DNA of 64,000 nt from Tistrella bauzanensis (GCF_014636235.1 NZ_BMDZ01000009.1:39467-103466), one strand, 5' to 3'. Positions 44,363-57,296 are shown, numbered from the stretch's first letter. The notes: generated from the letters alone by a model not told the origin. A program made the numbers and translations.

Positions 44363-45220
44363 ATGATCTTCGAGATGCGGCACGTGGACGTTGCCGGCAT
44401 GCGGTTGCGCGTTCATCACGCGGTTGCGGAGCCGGCTGTTGCAGGGATCGGTGCCACGGCCATGCGCCGGCCCACCGTCGTGCTGCTGCATGAGGGGCTG
44501 GGCTGTTTCGAGCTGTGGCGCGATTTTCCGCAGCGCATCGCCCGCGCCACCGGCCTGGACGTGCTGGCCTATGACCGCCAGGGCTATGGCGGGTCCAGCC
44601 CGCTCGACCGCTGGCCGCGCCCGATCGACTATCTGAACCGCGAAAGCGAGGTCGTGCTGCCGCAGGTTCTGGATCATGCGGGGGTGGGCGAGGCGCTGCT
44701 GGTCGGCCATTCCGATGGCGGGACCATCGCATTGCTGGCGGCGGCGGCGCTGGGCAGGCGCATCGCCGGCATTGCCACCATGGCGGCACATGTCTTCGTG
44801 GAGGATATCACCATCGCCGGCATCCGGGATGCCGTTGCACTTTATGAAACGACGCTGACCGACCCGAAGGGGATGCGCGCCCGGCTGGCGCGTTATCACG
44901 GCGACAATACCGAAGGGGCCTTCCATGGCTGGTCGGATACCTGGCTGACACCGCAGTTCCGCGCCTGGGAGATGACCGGCCGGCTGGGCGCGATCGGCTG
45001 CCCGTCACTGATCATGCAGGGCGTGGGCGATGAATATGGCAGCCCCGCGCAGGTGGAGGCGATCGTGGCCGGCATCGGCGCCGATCTGCCCGGCGGTGCC
45101 CCGGCCGGGCTCGCCACCGGCCTGATGATCCCCGATTGCGGCCACAGCCCGCATATCCAGGCGCCGGCCGCGACCGACGCCGCCCTGATGCCGTTCCTGC
45201 GCCGGCTGGCGGAGGGCTGA
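44363..45220 (+). CDS. Alpha/beta hydrolase
   Basis: 285 residues. Nucleophile elbow GHSDGG (Ser about 120), acid region GVGDEYGS and His in DCGHSPH form a catalytic triad. HEGLGCFELWRDFP gives the oxyanion region. Substrate unknown; related to BphD/PcaD-like C-C or ester hydrolases and to 3-oxoadipate enol-lactonase-like proteins. Divergent from the liv operon, so perhaps part of the same catabolic function. Confidence 0.88.
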   Translation: MIFEMRHVDVAGMRLRVHHAVAEPAVAGIGATAMRRPTVVLLHEGLGCFELWRDFPQRIARATGLDVLAYDRQGYGGSSPLDRWPRPIDYLNRESEVVLPQVLDHAGVGEALLVGHSDGGTIALLAAAALGRRIAGIATMAAHVFVEDITIAGIRDAVALYETTLTDPKGMRARLARYHGDNTEGAFHGWSDTWLTPQFRAWEMTGRLGAIGCPSLIMQGVGDEYGSPAQVEAIVAGIGADLPGGAPAGLATGLMIPDCGHSPHIQAPAATDAALMPFLRRLAEG

Positions 45221-45227
45221 TGGAGGG

Positions 45228-45256
45228 GCCGGATGCCCTGCGCATCCGGCGGTTTT
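45228..45256 (+). terminator. Terminator after alpha/beta hydrolase
   Basis: GCCGGATG CCCTGCG CATCCGGC followed by GGTTTT, 8 bp past the stop codon. The next 320 bp up to acnA hold no gene that I can support. Confidence 0.75.
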
Positions 45257-45575
45257 CGTGGACTTTCCGGGCGATCCCTGATATCACGGCGCGCGAACGC
45301 GGCATCGACGCCGCGACGTCTGCATGCGTGCCGATGATCCCGGATAACCGGGGCCTTGGCCACATGTCGGACGGCCGCGGCGGACTGTCCGACCTTCCGC
45401 CGCCCAGACTCCGCCCGCTCCGCCCGCACATCCGGCCAATCGCCGCGATCAGGCACCTGAGCGGGGGGCTTCACGGGTGTGTCGGTCCGGCCGGACCCGT
45501 CACCCGTCGCCCGAACGCGATGCCCGTCAGTCGACAAGACAAGGCGACAAGGTCCATCGTGAGGAGAAGGTCGTC

Positions 45576-48278
<2,703 letters not shown>

Positions 48279-48324
48279 TCCGGGCTGCTCCGTTGGTCTG
48301 ACGACCTGAACCGCACATATCCGG

Positions 48325-48368
48325 CACACGCCCCGGCGCCATCTGGTGCCGGGGCGTGTGTCGTTTTG
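48325..48368 (+). terminator. Terminator after acnA
   Basis: CACACGCCCCGGC...GCCGGGGCGTGTG stem with a 10-nt loop, followed by TCGTTTT. Confidence 0.85.
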
Positions 48369-48539
48369 CAGACATGTCATGGAAGCCGGGCGGCCAAGGT
48401 GGCAAGCCCGGTGCAGCCATGTTTTACTGATCCTGACGGCTTCACCGGGCGCCAGTTCCCGCGCGTCGCGCGGCCTGCCCAGCTTGCTATTCCAGACAGG
48501 ACGGCCCGCCGCCTTGGCCGGGCCGGGTTTCAGGGACCG

Positions 48540-50069
48540 ATGACCACAGTTCTCGCCTCCGTCGCCGCGGTGCTGCTCAGCATCGCCATCGCCCAGCTGG
48601 GTAACGGCATGCTCTCGTCGCTGGTGGGTCTCAGGCTCGCGGCCGAAGGTGTCAGCACCATCGCCATCGGTCTGGTCGGCGCCGCGCATTTCGTGGGCTG
48701 GATCATCGGTGCCGCGACGGCGCAGCGCGTGATCGTGCGGGTGGGGCATATCCGGGCGTTCTCGGCCTTCGCGGCGATTGGGTCGGTGGCGATCCTGTCG
48801 CTGAGCTTCTTCCTGGATCTGGCGGGGTGGGCGGCCCTGCGGGTGGTGACCGGCTATTGCATGGCGGCCCTGTTCATGACCGCCGAAAGCTGGCTGAATT
48901 CCGCCAGCACCAACCAGACCCGCGGCAAGGTGCTGTCGGCCTACATCATTTCGCTCAATCTGGCCCTGGCCGGCGGCCAGTTCCTGCTGACGCTCGACGA
49001 CGTCCGCTCGCCGGTGCTGTATGCCCTGGCGGCCATGGCGCTGTCGCTGGCGCTGGTGCCGCTGGCCCTGACCCGCAGCCTGACGCCGGAAATCCATGCC
49101 AGCCGCCGTCTGGGGCTGGCATCGCTGTGGAAAGTGTCGCCGCTGGGTCTGGCGGCGGTGATCTTCAGCGGCCTGATCATCGGCTCGATCCAGGGCGGCA
49201 TGGGTGCCGTGTTCGCCAATGGCATCGGGCTGTCGACGCCCGAGATTTCAGCCTTCATCGCCACGGTCTTCGTGGGTGGGCTGGTGTTGCAGTGGCCGGT
49301 GGGCCTGTTGTCGGATCGTATCGACCGCCGCCGGGTGCTGGCGGGCGCCGCGATCATGGTCACCATCGGCAGCCTAGTGGTGCTGGCCGGTGCCGCCGGA
49401 ATGACGGCGGCGGAGGTGCCGCGCGGCGGTGGCGTGCTCGCCGGCAGCGGGTTGCTCGCCGAGATCCTGTCGCCGAGCGCCGCCGTGTGGCTGTTGTTCA
49501 TCGGTGCCGCGATCGTCGGCGGCGCCGGCTATGCGCTGTATCCGGTGGCCACCGCCCATGTGAACGATCTGGTCGAGCCGGGGCGGATGATCGCCGCCGC
49601 CGGCGGGCTGGTGCTGGGCGGCGGCCTGGGCTCGGCGATCGGCCCGATCCTGGCATCGGGTATCATGGAACTGATCGGCCCCTCCGGGCTGTTCGCCTGG
49701 GGCGCGCTGGCCGGTGGCGTTCTGGCCGCCTTCGCCATCTATCGCGCCCGGGTGCAGCCCAAGGTGCCGGCCAGCGCCAAATCGCCGATGGTGATCTCCC
49801 CGCGCACGACCCCGGCGGTGGCGGCCATGGCTACGGACATTTCAGGCGCCGAGGCGGCCCTGGAAAGCGATGACGGGATGATGGCCACCGAGACGACGCC
49901 GGATGCTCCAGCGCCAGATGCCCCGGCGCCAACTGAGCCAACGCCAGATGAACCGGTGCCAGTTGAGCCGGTGACGGCCGGCACGCCGCCGCAGCAGCCG
50001 GCACCCGAGGACACCACCACCCCGGCCTCGTCACCGCGCCGGCCCGAACAGGGCGGCAGCGGCATCTGA
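48540..50069 (+). CDS. MFS transporter of the YcaD type with Pro-rich tail
   Basis: 509 residues from ATG 48540 (MTTVLASVAAVLLSIAIAQL); the longer frame upstream is rejected because it crosses the acnA terminator region. Twelve membrane segments. The TAESWLNSASTNQTRGKVLSA segment is the signature of the YcaD-type MFS family. A 100-residue cytoplasmic tail is low-complexity (repeated PDAPAP / EPTPDEP units). Substrate unknown. Confidence 0.88.
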   Translation: MTTVLASVAAVLLSIAIAQLGNGMLSSLVGLRLAAEGVSTIAIGLVGAAHFVGWIIGAATAQRVIVRVGHIRAFSAFAAIGSVAILSLSFFLDLAGWAALRVVTGYCMAALFMTAESWLNSASTNQTRGKVLSAYIISLNLALAGGQFLLTLDDVRSPVLYALAAMALSLALVPLALTRSLTPEIHASRRLGLASLWKVSPLGLAAVIFSGLIIGSIQGGMGAVFANGIGLSTPEISAFIATVFVGGLVLQWPVGLLSDRIDRRRVLAGAAIMVTIGSLVVLAGAAGMTAAEVPRGGGVLAGSGLLAEILSPSAAVWLLFIGAAIVGGAGYALYPVATAHVNDLVEPGRMIAAAGGLVLGGGLGSAIGPILASGIMELIGPSGLFAWGALAGGVLAAFAIYRARVQPKVPASAKSPMVISPRTTPAVAAMATDISGAEAALESDDGMMATETTPDAPAPDAPAPTEPTPDEPVPVEPVTAGTPPQQPAPEDTTTPASSPRRPEQGGSGI

Positions 50070-50109
50070 CGCCCGGCCGCTCTCGACCGCCGCCGCCCCC
50101 TGAAACGGC

Positions 50110-50152
50110 CAGAACCCCGCGCCGGCCCATCGGGCTGACGCGGGGTTCTGGT
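50110..50152. terminator. Bidirectional hairpin between MFS gene and htpG
   Basis: CCAGAACCCCGCG...CGCGGGGTTCTGG, between two convergent genes. No clear U tract, so terminator function is inferred from position. Confidence 0.5.
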
Positions 50153-50192
50153 CATGGCGCGCGCGGATGCGCGGGTCAGGCTGCCTGGCCGA

Positions 50193-52166
50193 TCAGGCGC
50201 CGTAGGCGCGGGTCATCAGGCTGGCGAGGCGGCGGGCGAAGGCGGCCGGGTCGGCCGGGGCCTCGCCTTCGGCCAGACGCGCCTGATCGAGCAGCAGTTC
50301 CGCCGGCCCGGCCAGGGCCGTCACCCGCGCCTCGGTTTCGCCACCGGCCTCGGTGGCGAGGCGGGTGAGCGCCTTCAGCAGTGCATGGTCGGGGTTGATC
50401 TCCAGCATCGGCGCACGAGCGGGGCCCCCCCGGCCTGAACGGGCAAGCAGGCGTTCCAGCGCCGGATCGGGGCCATCGGCACCGGCGGCGAGGCAGGCCG
50501 GGCTGTCGACCAGACGCGCCGACGGCCGCACACCGCGGACCTTGTCGCCCAGTGCCCGCGCGATCAGATCGGCAAGGGCAGCACCGTCGAGCGTGCCATC
50601 GGCGGCTGTCGCGTCCCTGGTGGTGTCGTCGCCATCGGTTGCCGCGTCGGCCTCGGCCAGCTTGGGGAAGGCCGCAAGCTCGTCATCGCCGATCCGACCC
50701 ACGGCCCGGATCGGCTTGCCGCCCCAATCGGGCGTCATCATCGTCCAGAAGCCGTCGATCGGATCACCCAGCAGCAGCACTTCCAGGCCACGGGCCTTGA
50801 AGCCCTCGATCTGCGGGCTGACCCGCGCCGCCTCGATGCTGTCGGCGACCATCACATAAATCACGGTCTGGTTCTGCTTCATCCGCGACACGTAATCGGC
50901 CAGGCTGGTCCAGCCATCGACCTCGGTGGAGCGGAAGCGGGCAAGGCCCAGCAGACGGTCGCGATTCTCGAAATCCTCGTACAGACCTTCCTTCAGCACC
51001 GCGCCGAAGGTGTCCCAGAATGTACCGTAAGCCTCGGCGTCGGATTTGGCGCGGGCCTCCAGTTCACCCAGCACGCGCTTGACCAGACCCTGGCGGATCT
51101 TGGTGAGCAGCGGCGTGTTCTGGAGCATCTCGCGGCTGACATTCAGCGGCAGGTCGGCGCTGTCGACCACGCCGCGCAGGAAGCGCAGCCAGCCGGGGAG
51201 CAGGGCCTCGCAGTCATCGGTGATGAACATTCGCCGGACATGCAGCCGCAGCCGGGGCTTGCGCTCCGGCTCGTAAAGATCGAGCGGCCGGTCGGTGGGG
51301 ATGAACAGCAGGTTGGTGTATTCGATGGTGCCTTCATTGCGGTTGTGGATCACCGCCCAGGGCTCGTCGAAGGCATGGGCGATGTCGCGATAGAAGGCGG
51401 TGTAGGTCTCGGGCTCGATCTCGGATTTGGGCCGGGTCCACAATGCCTTGGCGGCATTGATGGTCTCGACGCCGGCATCGGTATCGTCCGTCGCCTGATC
51501 GTCGGCATCCTTGGCCTTGCTGCTGTCGAGCTTCACCGGCAGGGCCAGATGGTCGGACCAGCGCTTGACGACGCTCCGCAACCGGTAGGGGTCGAGATAC
51601 TCCGAGGCGTCGTCCTTCAGATGCAGGATGACATCGGTACCGATGGCGTCGCGGTCGATCGGCTCGATGGTGTAGCCGCCACGGCCGTCGGAGGTCCAGC
51701 GGAAGCCCTGGGTCTCGCCCAGCCGGCGGGTTTCGACCACGACCTTGTCGGCGACCATGAACGCCGAATAGAAGCCGACGCCGAACTGGCCGATCAGGCT
51801 GCCGTCGGTCTTGGCGTCGCCCGACAGCTTCTTCGCGAATTCGGCGGTGCCGGAGCGGGCGATGGTGCCCAGATTCTCGATCAGCTCGGCCCGGTTCATG
51901 CCGACGCCGGTATCGGCGAGGGTGAGCGTGCGGGCCTTGGCATCGGGGATCAGCGTCACCGCCGGCTCGCCGGCGCCATCGGCCAGGCTGTCATCGGTCT
52001 GGGCCAGGAATCGCCGCTTGTCGCAGGCATCGGCGGCATTGGCGATCAGTTCGCGCAGGAAGACTTCGCGCTCGCTGTAGAGCGCATGGGCGACGATGTC
52101 GAGAATCCGGCCGACATCGGCATCAAACACGCGGGTCTCTTCAGTTTCGAGAGTGTCTTCGGCCAT
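50193..52166 (-). CDS. htpG: Chaperone HtpG (Hsp90)
   Basis: 657 residues. The GHKL ATPase shows LRELIANAADACDKRR, DTGVGMNRAELIENLGTIA and GQFGVGFYSAFMVADKV. The middle and C-terminal domains are complete (IPTDRPLDLYEPERK, LNVSREMLQNTPLLTKIRQG). A stress chaperone. Upstream is a sigma-32-like promoter. Divergent from the Suv3-like helicase. Confidence 0.96.
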   Translation of the reverse strand: MAEDTLETEETRVFDADVGRILDIVAHALYSEREVFLRELIANAADACDKRRFLAQTDDSLADGAGEPAVTLIPDAKARTLTLADTGVGMNRAELIENLGTIARSGTAEFAKKLSGDAKTDGSLIGQFGVGFYSAFMVADKVVVETRRLGETQGFRWTSDGRGGYTIEPIDRDAIGTDVILHLKDDASEYLDPYRLRSVVKRWSDHLALPVKLDSSKAKDADDQATDDTDAGVETINAAKALWTRPKSEIEPETYTAFYRDIAHAFDEPWAVIHNRNEGTIEYTNLLFIPTDRPLDLYEPERKPRLRLHVRRMFITDDCEALLPGWLRFLRGVVDSADLPLNVSREMLQNTPLLTKIRQGLVKRVLGELEARAKSDAEAYGTFWDTFGAVLKEGLYEDFENRDRLLGLARFRSTEVDGWTSLADYVSRMKQNQTVIYVMVADSIEAARVSPQIEGFKARGLEVLLLGDPIDGFWTMMTPDWGGKPIRAVGRIGDDELAAFPKLAEADAATDGDDTTRDATAADGTLDGAALADLIARALGDKVRGVRPSARLVDSPACLAAGADGPDPALERLLARSGRGGPARAPMLEINPDHALLKALTRLATEAGGETEARVTALAGPAELLLDQARLAEGEAPADPAAFARRLASLMTRAYGA

Positions 52167-52248
52167 CGGGGTCGGCGTCCGTCTTTAGAGGTGGAGTTCA
52201 GGGCGGTAGAGAATGATCAGGGCCGGTCTGAACGACAGGCTCGCCCGC

Positions 52249-52276
52249 ATATATGTGCGAGGCGTCACAGATCAAG
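52249..52276 (-). promoter_or_regulatory. RpoH-type heat-shock promoter of htpG
   Basis: On the minus strand CTTG (52273-52276), 17 bp, CATATAT (52249-52255). This is close to the alphaproteobacterial sigma-32 consensus CTTG-N17-CYTATNT. It lies about 80 bp upstream of the htpG start. rpoH is in the same window (57486). Confidence 0.7.
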
Positions 52277-52402
52277 GGTGCGGCCGCATCGGAGGTTGAA
52301 GAACGACCGTCGAGGCCGGCCGATGTGGCATCGCGGTATTGTCATCGCGCTTGCATCATTCGGCACTTGAACCGGAGGCGCCGACATACGATTCTTAAGG
52401 AC

Positions 52403-55198
52403 ATGATGATGTCGGCTGACGGGCCGTCCCGCCTGCGCGCGGTGCTCGGCCCCACCAATACGGGGAAGACCCATCTGGCCGTCGAGCGGATGCTGGCGCA
52501 CCGCACGGGGATGATGGGTTTCCCGCTTCGCCTGCTGGCCCGCGAGGTCTATGACCGGGTGGCCCGGGCGAAAGGCGCCGACAAGGTGGCGCTGATCACC
52601 GGCGAGGAAAAGATCGTGCCGCCCGAGGCGCGCTATTTCCTGTGCACGGTTGAAAGCATGCCGCTCGACCTGGGGGTCGAGTTTCTGTGCATCGACGAAA
52701 TCCAACTGGCGGCCGATCCGGATCGCGGCCACATCTTCACCGACCGGCTGCTGCATGCCCGCGGCTTCGCCGAGACCATGTTCCTTGGCGCCGAGACCAT
52801 CGCACCCCTGCTGCGCCGGCTGTTGCCGGGCATCGAGATCGACAGCCGGCCGCGGATGTCGAAGCTGGCCTATACCGGCGCCAAGAGCCTGACCCGGCTG
52901 CCGCCGCGCACCGCGATCGTCGCCTTCTCGGCGGCCGACGTTTATGCGATCGCCGAGATCATGCGCCGGCAGCGCGGCGGTGCCGCGGTGGTGATGGGCG
53001 CGTTGAGCCCGCGCACCCGCAATGCGCAGGTCGAGATGTACCAGCAGGGTGAGGTCGATTTCCTGGTCGCGACCGATGCCATCGGCATGGGGCTGAACCT
53101 GGATGTCGACCATGTCTGCTTCGCGTCGACGCGTAAATACGACGGGCGCGACCTGCGGCCGTTGTCGGCGCAGGAACTGGCGCAGATCGCCGGCCGCGCC
53201 GGGCGGCATCTGCGCAATGGCAGCTTCGGCACCACCGCCGAGGTCGGCGGGCTTTCGCCCGATCTGGTCGACGCGATCGAGGATCACGATTTCCAGCCGC
53301 TGCGGCGGCTGTTCTGGCGGTCGCGGGCGCTGGATTTCCGCAGCATCGATCATCTGGTCCGCAGCCTGGACGTGCTGCCCGACATCGACGCCCTGGCGCC
53401 GGCGCCGCCGGCCGAGGATTATCTGGCCCTGGTTCATATGGGCCGGCAGCCGGAATTGCGCGAGCGCGCCCGTGGCCATGATGCGGTGCGGCTGCTGTGG
53501 GATGTGTGTCGGGTGCCGGATTTCCACGCGGCGGTGGGGGCGGGCCATGTCGGCCTGCTGCGCCGGCTGTTCCTGCATCTGACCCAGCCCGGCAATGAAG
53601 GCCGGCTGCCGGCGGCCTGGCTTGGTGACAATCTGGCCCGGCTGGACCGTGTGGATGGCGATCTGGACCGGCTGACCGAGCGGCTGGCCCGGATCCGCAC
53701 CTGGAGCTATATCGCCAACCGGCCCGGCTGGGTGGCCGATGCCGGTGAATTCCAGATGATGGCGCGGCGGATCGAGGACCGGTTGTCGGATGCCCTGCAC
53801 GACCGGCTGACCCAGCGCTTCGTGGATCGCGACATGGCCCGTGCCAGCCGGCAGGCCGAAGCCTGGCGGGCGGTGGAGCCGCTGGTCGCCCATGACGGCC
53901 GGGTGGATCTGGACGGGCGCGATATCGGCCGGCTGGCGGGCTTCGATTTCCGGCCCGACCCGGAGGCGGCGCTGCTGCTGGAGATCCGGCCGGTGCGCGA
54001 GCGGGTGCGCAAGGCGCTGCGCCGGTTCATGGAGGCACGTTTCGCCCGGTTGGCGGCGCTGCCCGATCTGTCGGCGCTCGTCGTGCTGGCCAACGCGTCG
54101 GCGGCGGACGAGACGGGTGGCGAGGGCATGCCCGGCGACGGCGCGGCCGACGGCATCGACGTCCGGATGGACGGCGCGGTTCTGGGCCGGCTCGGCCGTG
54201 ACACGGAAGGCCGGCCACGGCTGGTGCTGCCGCATCGCGACCATCTGCCGCCCGAGCCGCTGGCGGATCTGGTGCGACGGGTTGAACAGGTGCTGGCCGA
54301 TCGCGCGGCCGAAGCCGATGAGCCGCTGCTGCGACTGGCGGCCGGGGCGCTGAAAGGCCCGGCGCGCGGCATCGCATTCCAGATGGTCGAAGCCGGCGGC
54401 ATCACCGATGCAACCATTGCCCGCGATCTGGTCGCCGGGCTCGACGATGATCAGAAGCGCCGGCTGGCGCGATTCGGGGTCAGGCTGGGCCGGCGGTATC
54501 TGTATCTGAAGCCGTTGTTCGAGCCGGGGCGGATTGCCCTGCGCCGGCCGTTCATCGCCGCCCGCAGCGGGGCGTTGCTGCCTGAAGCCGCCGACGGCGT
54601 GCGCACCTCGCTGAGCCTGGATCTGCCGGTGTCGCCGGCACGCGCCACCGCGTTGCGGACGGCGGGCTATGTGGTGCTGGGTCCGCGCGCGGTGCGGGTG
54701 GACATGGTGGAACGGCTGGACGCGCAATGCCGGGCATTGCTGCGCGGACCGCAGGTGGCGGGCGGCAGCGCTGTCGACACCGCCCTGCTGGCGCCGCTGG
54801 GCTGCCCGCCCGCCGATGCGCCGGCGCTGCTGGCGGGGCTGGGCTATCGCTGCCAGGCCGGCGAGGACGGCCGGGTGATGCTGCTGCCGCAAAAGACCCG
54901 CCGGCCGGCCAGATCGCGTGACAAAGGCACCGGAACCGCGGCGCCTGTGCGCAATGCTCCATCGGCCGATGGGGTGGTGGAGGCGCCTGCCGCGCCCGCG
55001 GCCCGCAAGCCGCGCCGGGGCGGCAATCCTGGTGCCACCAGACCGGCGCCGGTTGCCGCCATCGATCCGACAAACCCCTTCGCCAAGCTCGGCGCCCTGT
55101 TCGCAGGGCCGGGCGGCCAGGACGCCGCAGCCCCCGATGAGGCGCGGCGGAATACCCCAGCAGGCTCAGCACGAATCCGCAGAGGTGCCAGCCGATGA
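52403..55198 (+). CDS. Suv3-like superfamily 2 helicase
   Basis: 931 residues from the first of three tandem ATGs (52403/52406/52409); TAAGG fits 52409 best. Walker A GPTNTGKTHLA, DEIQLAADPDRG in place of a DEAD box, and ATDAIGMGLNLDVDHVCF / QIAGRAGRH of the helicase C domain match mitochondrial Suv3 and its alphaproteobacterial relatives. A long Ala/Arg/Pro-rich tail ends in NPFAKLGALF. Probably an RNA helicase; translationally coupled to the S4 protein (ATGA overlap). Confidence 0.92.
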   Translation: MMMSADGPSRLRAVLGPTNTGKTHLAVERMLAHRTGMMGFPLRLLAREVYDRVARAKGADKVALITGEEKIVPPEARYFLCTVESMPLDLGVEFLCIDEIQLAADPDRGHIFTDRLLHARGFAETMFLGAETIAPLLRRLLPGIEIDSRPRMSKLAYTGAKSLTRLPPRTAIVAFSAADVYAIAEIMRRQRGGAAVVMGALSPRTRNAQVEMYQQGEVDFLVATDAIGMGLNLDVDHVCFASTRKYDGRDLRPLSAQELAQIAGRAGRHLRNGSFGTTAEVGGLSPDLVDAIEDHDFQPLRRLFWRSRALDFRSIDHLVRSLDVLPDIDALAPAPPAEDYLALVHMGRQPELRERARGHDAVRLLWDVCRVPDFHAAVGAGHVGLLRRLFLHLTQPGNEGRLPAAWLGDNLARLDRVDGDLDRLTERLARIRTWSYIANRPGWVADAGEFQMMARRIEDRLSDALHDRLTQRFVDRDMARASRQAEAWRAVEPLVAHDGRVDLDGRDIGRLAGFDFRPDPEAALLLEIRPVRERVRKALRRFMEARFARLAALPDLSALVVLANASAADETGGEGMPGDGAADGIDVRMDGAVLGRLGRDTEGRPRLVLPHRDHLPPEPLADLVRRVEQVLADRAAEADEPLLRLAAGALKGPARGIAFQMVEAGGITDATIARDLVAGLDDDQKRRLARFGVRLGRRYLYLKPLFEPGRIALRRPFIAARSGALLPEAADGVRTSLSLDLPVSPARATALRTAGYVVLGPRAVRVDMVERLDAQCRALLRGPQVAGGSAVDTALLAPLGCPPADAPALLAGLGYRCQAGEDGRVMLLPQKTRRPARSRDKGTGTAAPVRNAPSADGVVEAPAAPAARKPRRGGNPGATRPAPVAAIDPTNPFAKLGALFAGPGGQDAAAPDEARRNTPAGSARIRRGASR

Positions 55199-55695
55199 CC
55201 CAGAGGACTGCCGCCAGCCCGATCCGTTCCACCGCCACACGTTCCACGGCCATGGCGAACGCCATGACCACCACCGGACAGCAGTCGCCGGCCCGGACCG
55301 CCAAGGATGCCGGTGCCGATGCGACGGCCCTGTTCATGGAAGGTGCCGCGGCTGCCAGCCGTGATGCTGCCGCCGAAGCCGGTGGCCGCCAACGGCTGGA
55401 CAAATGGCTGTGGTGTGCCCGGTTCTACAAATCACGAACCCAGGCCGCGAAGCTCTGTGCCGATGGGTTGATCCGCATCAACCGCATGCCGGTGACCAAG
55501 GCGGCGCAGGTGGTGAAGCCCGGCGACGTGCTGACCTTTCCCTGGGGTAACAAGATCAAGGTGGTGCAGGTGTCGCGGATCGGCGCGCGGCGGGGCCCGG
55601 GCGACGAGGCGCGGGGCCTGTATCTGGACCTTCGGCCGGCGGATGCGGATCTGCCGCCGCCGCGCGCGACAGCGTGCAATCCCGCGGTGATCTGA
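55195..55695 (+). CDS. S4-domain RNA-binding protein (HslR-like)
   Basis: 166 residues. The start overlaps the helicase stop. After a 65-residue low-complexity N-terminus the S4 domain reads RQRLDKWLWCARFYKSRTQA, then GLIRINRMPVTKAAQVVKPG. HslR-like proteins bind stalled 50S subunits or rRNA. Pairing with a Suv3-like helicase suggests an RNA-processing unit. Confidence 0.9.
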   Translation: MTQRTAASPIRSTATRSTAMANAMTTTGQQSPARTAKDAGADATALFMEGAAAASRDAAAEAGGRQRLDKWLWCARFYKSRTQAAKLCADGLIRINRMPVTKAAQVVKPGDVLTFPWGNKIKVVQVSRIGARRGPGDEARGLYLDLRPADADLPPPRATACNPAVI

Positions 55696-55904
55696 CACAC
55701 CCTGTCATTCACCCTTGCGGCAACGCCGGAAAAATGCTTCCACAAAGGACTTTTCCGGCGCCGTGGAATCAGTATGGTTGCGTCAGAAGACAGGATCGCG
55801 GCGCGATAACGCGCGCCCCGGTTGTAAAATAGGACGCGCCGTCCGACGCCTGCACCCGCTTGCCGTCCTACGCCGCCGACCGTGTTCCCGAGGAGAGCAG
55901 CATC

Positions 55905-56243
55905 ATGGCCTACGTGGTCGTCGACAACTGCATCAAGTGCAAGTATCAGGACTGCGTCGAGGTGTGCCCTGTGGATTGTTTCTACGAGGGCGAGAACATG
56001 CTGGTCATCCACCCGGACGAGTGCATCGACTGCGGCGTGTGCGAACCGGAATGCCCGGCTGAGGCAATCAAGCCGGACAGTGAGGATGACCTGGAGACCT
56101 GGGCGGAACTGAACCGGAAATATGCCGAGCTCTGGCCGAATATCTCGCGCAAGGGCGAAGCCCCGGCGGACGCCGACGAATTCAACGGCGTGCCCGACAA
56201 ACTTGCGAAGTACTTCAGCGACAAGCCGGGTTCTGCCGACTGA
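55905..56243 (+). CDS. fdxA: Seven-iron ferredoxin
   Basis: 112 residues from ATG 55905 ([20 protein letters not shown]), with GAGGAG upstream. Cysteine patterns [14 protein letters not shown] and [12 protein letters not shown] bind one 3Fe-4S and one 4Fe-4S cluster. C-terminal extension with [16 protein letters not shown] is typical of FdxA. Electron carrier. Confidence 0.95.
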   Translation: MAYVVVDNCIKCKYQDCVEVCPVDCFYEGENMLVIHPDECIDCGVCEPECPAEAIKPDSEDDLETWAELNRKYAELWPNISRKGEAPADADEFNGVPDKLAKYFSDKPGSAD

Positions 56244-56295
56244 TCAGTCGAAGCCCGGCTGCATCACGCATCATCCTGACGGTCATGCGGATACG

Positions 56296-56336
56296 GCCCC
56301 GCGCACATGCAGCCAACGCATGTGCGCGGGGCTTTA
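56296..56336 (+). terminator. Terminator after fdxA
   Basis: 15-bp stem GCCCCGCGCACATGC / GCATGTGCGCGGGGC with a 7-nt loop and TTTAT. The following 375 bp before carD contain no supported gene. Confidence 0.85.
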
Positions 56337-56713
56337 TCTCGTGGCCCCGTCATGGTATCTTCATTTTTGCACTGAGGTGACGATTCTGAGGCGACTTGAC
56401 GCGTCTCCCTGGGCGCGGCCAACGGTTGTCCGATCATCGACCATCGATACCGATTGTCGATCACCGGGCAACCGCTTGACGGCGCCCCGATCGTTGCCGA
56501 ACCAGCGTTCATTCGGCCCCGGGCACCAGCCCCCGGCCATAAGCGTTTTCCCGTAGCGGCACGCCGCGTTCAGCATGCCCAAGCGTTCACGCCCCCCCGT
56601 GGACGCCGTCCGATGGTTTTCCATGGATCCTGCCGGGCCGTCGATGCGGCTGACGGCAGGATGGGTATGCCGGTGGCGCTGCGGGAGCGGATTGTCAGAA
56701 CGGAAGCGGAGCC

Positions 56714-57211
56714 ATGGCGAAGAAGAGGTTCGGTACCGGCGACATCGTCGTCTATCCGGCGCACGGCGTCGGCAAGATCGAAGCGGTTGAGGCACAGGAA
56801 ATCGCGGGTATGGCCCTCGAACTCTATGTCATCCGCTTCGACGACGACCGCATGACCCTGCGGGTGCCGGTGTTCAAGGCGGAGAAGGCCGGTATGCGCG
56901 CCCTGTCGACCCAGGGCGAGATGACGACGGCCCTCGATACCTTGAAAGGCCGCGCCCGCGTGCGTCGCGCCATGTGGAGCCGCCGCGCCCAGGAATATGA
57001 AGCCAAGATCAATTCGGGCGACCCGACCTCGATCGCGGAAGTGGTGCGCGACCTGCACCGCGCCGGCGATCAGGCCGAGCAGTCCTATAGCGAGCGCCAG
57101 ATGTACCAGCTGGCCCTGGACCGGCTGGCCCGCGAATATGCCGCGGTCGAACAGCTTGACCTGAAGACGGCGGCGATCCAGCTGGAAATCCTGCTGGACC
57201 GGGCCGCCTGA
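56714..57211 (+). CDS. carD: CarD family RNA polymerase-binding regulator
   Basis: 165 residues. The N-terminal RNA-polymerase-interaction domain (FGTGDIVVYPAHGVGKIEAV) is followed by the helical DNA-binding domain (AMWSRRAQEYEAKINSGDPT, ...SYSERQMYQLALDRLAREYA). CarD stabilises open complexes at many promoters and is linked to rRNA control and stress. Just upstream of rpoH. Confidence 0.95.
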   Translation: MAKKRFGTGDIVVYPAHGVGKIEAVEAQEIAGMALELYVIRFDDDRMTLRVPVFKAEKAGMRALSTQGEMTTALDTLKGRARVRRAMWSRRAQEYEAKINSGDPTSIAEVVRDLHRAGDQAEQSYSERQMYQLALDRLAREYAAVEQLDLKTAAIQLEILLDRAA

Positions 57212-57256
57212 TCCGACGATCTGCGGCCGTGTCGGACCGCAGACCGCCGATGCCTT

Positions 57257-57296
57257 CGAAAAGCCCCGCCTGGAGCGATCCCGGCGGGGCTTTTCA
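57257..57296 (+). terminator. Terminator after carD
   Basis: AAAAGCCCCGCC...GGCGGGGCTTTTC with a 12-nt loop; T-rich on both strands. Confidence 0.85.

Noticed and set aside
52265-54892. An 875-codon minus-strand frame
   Set aside because: Antisense shadow of the Suv3-like helicase; composition dominated by Arg, Gln, His.
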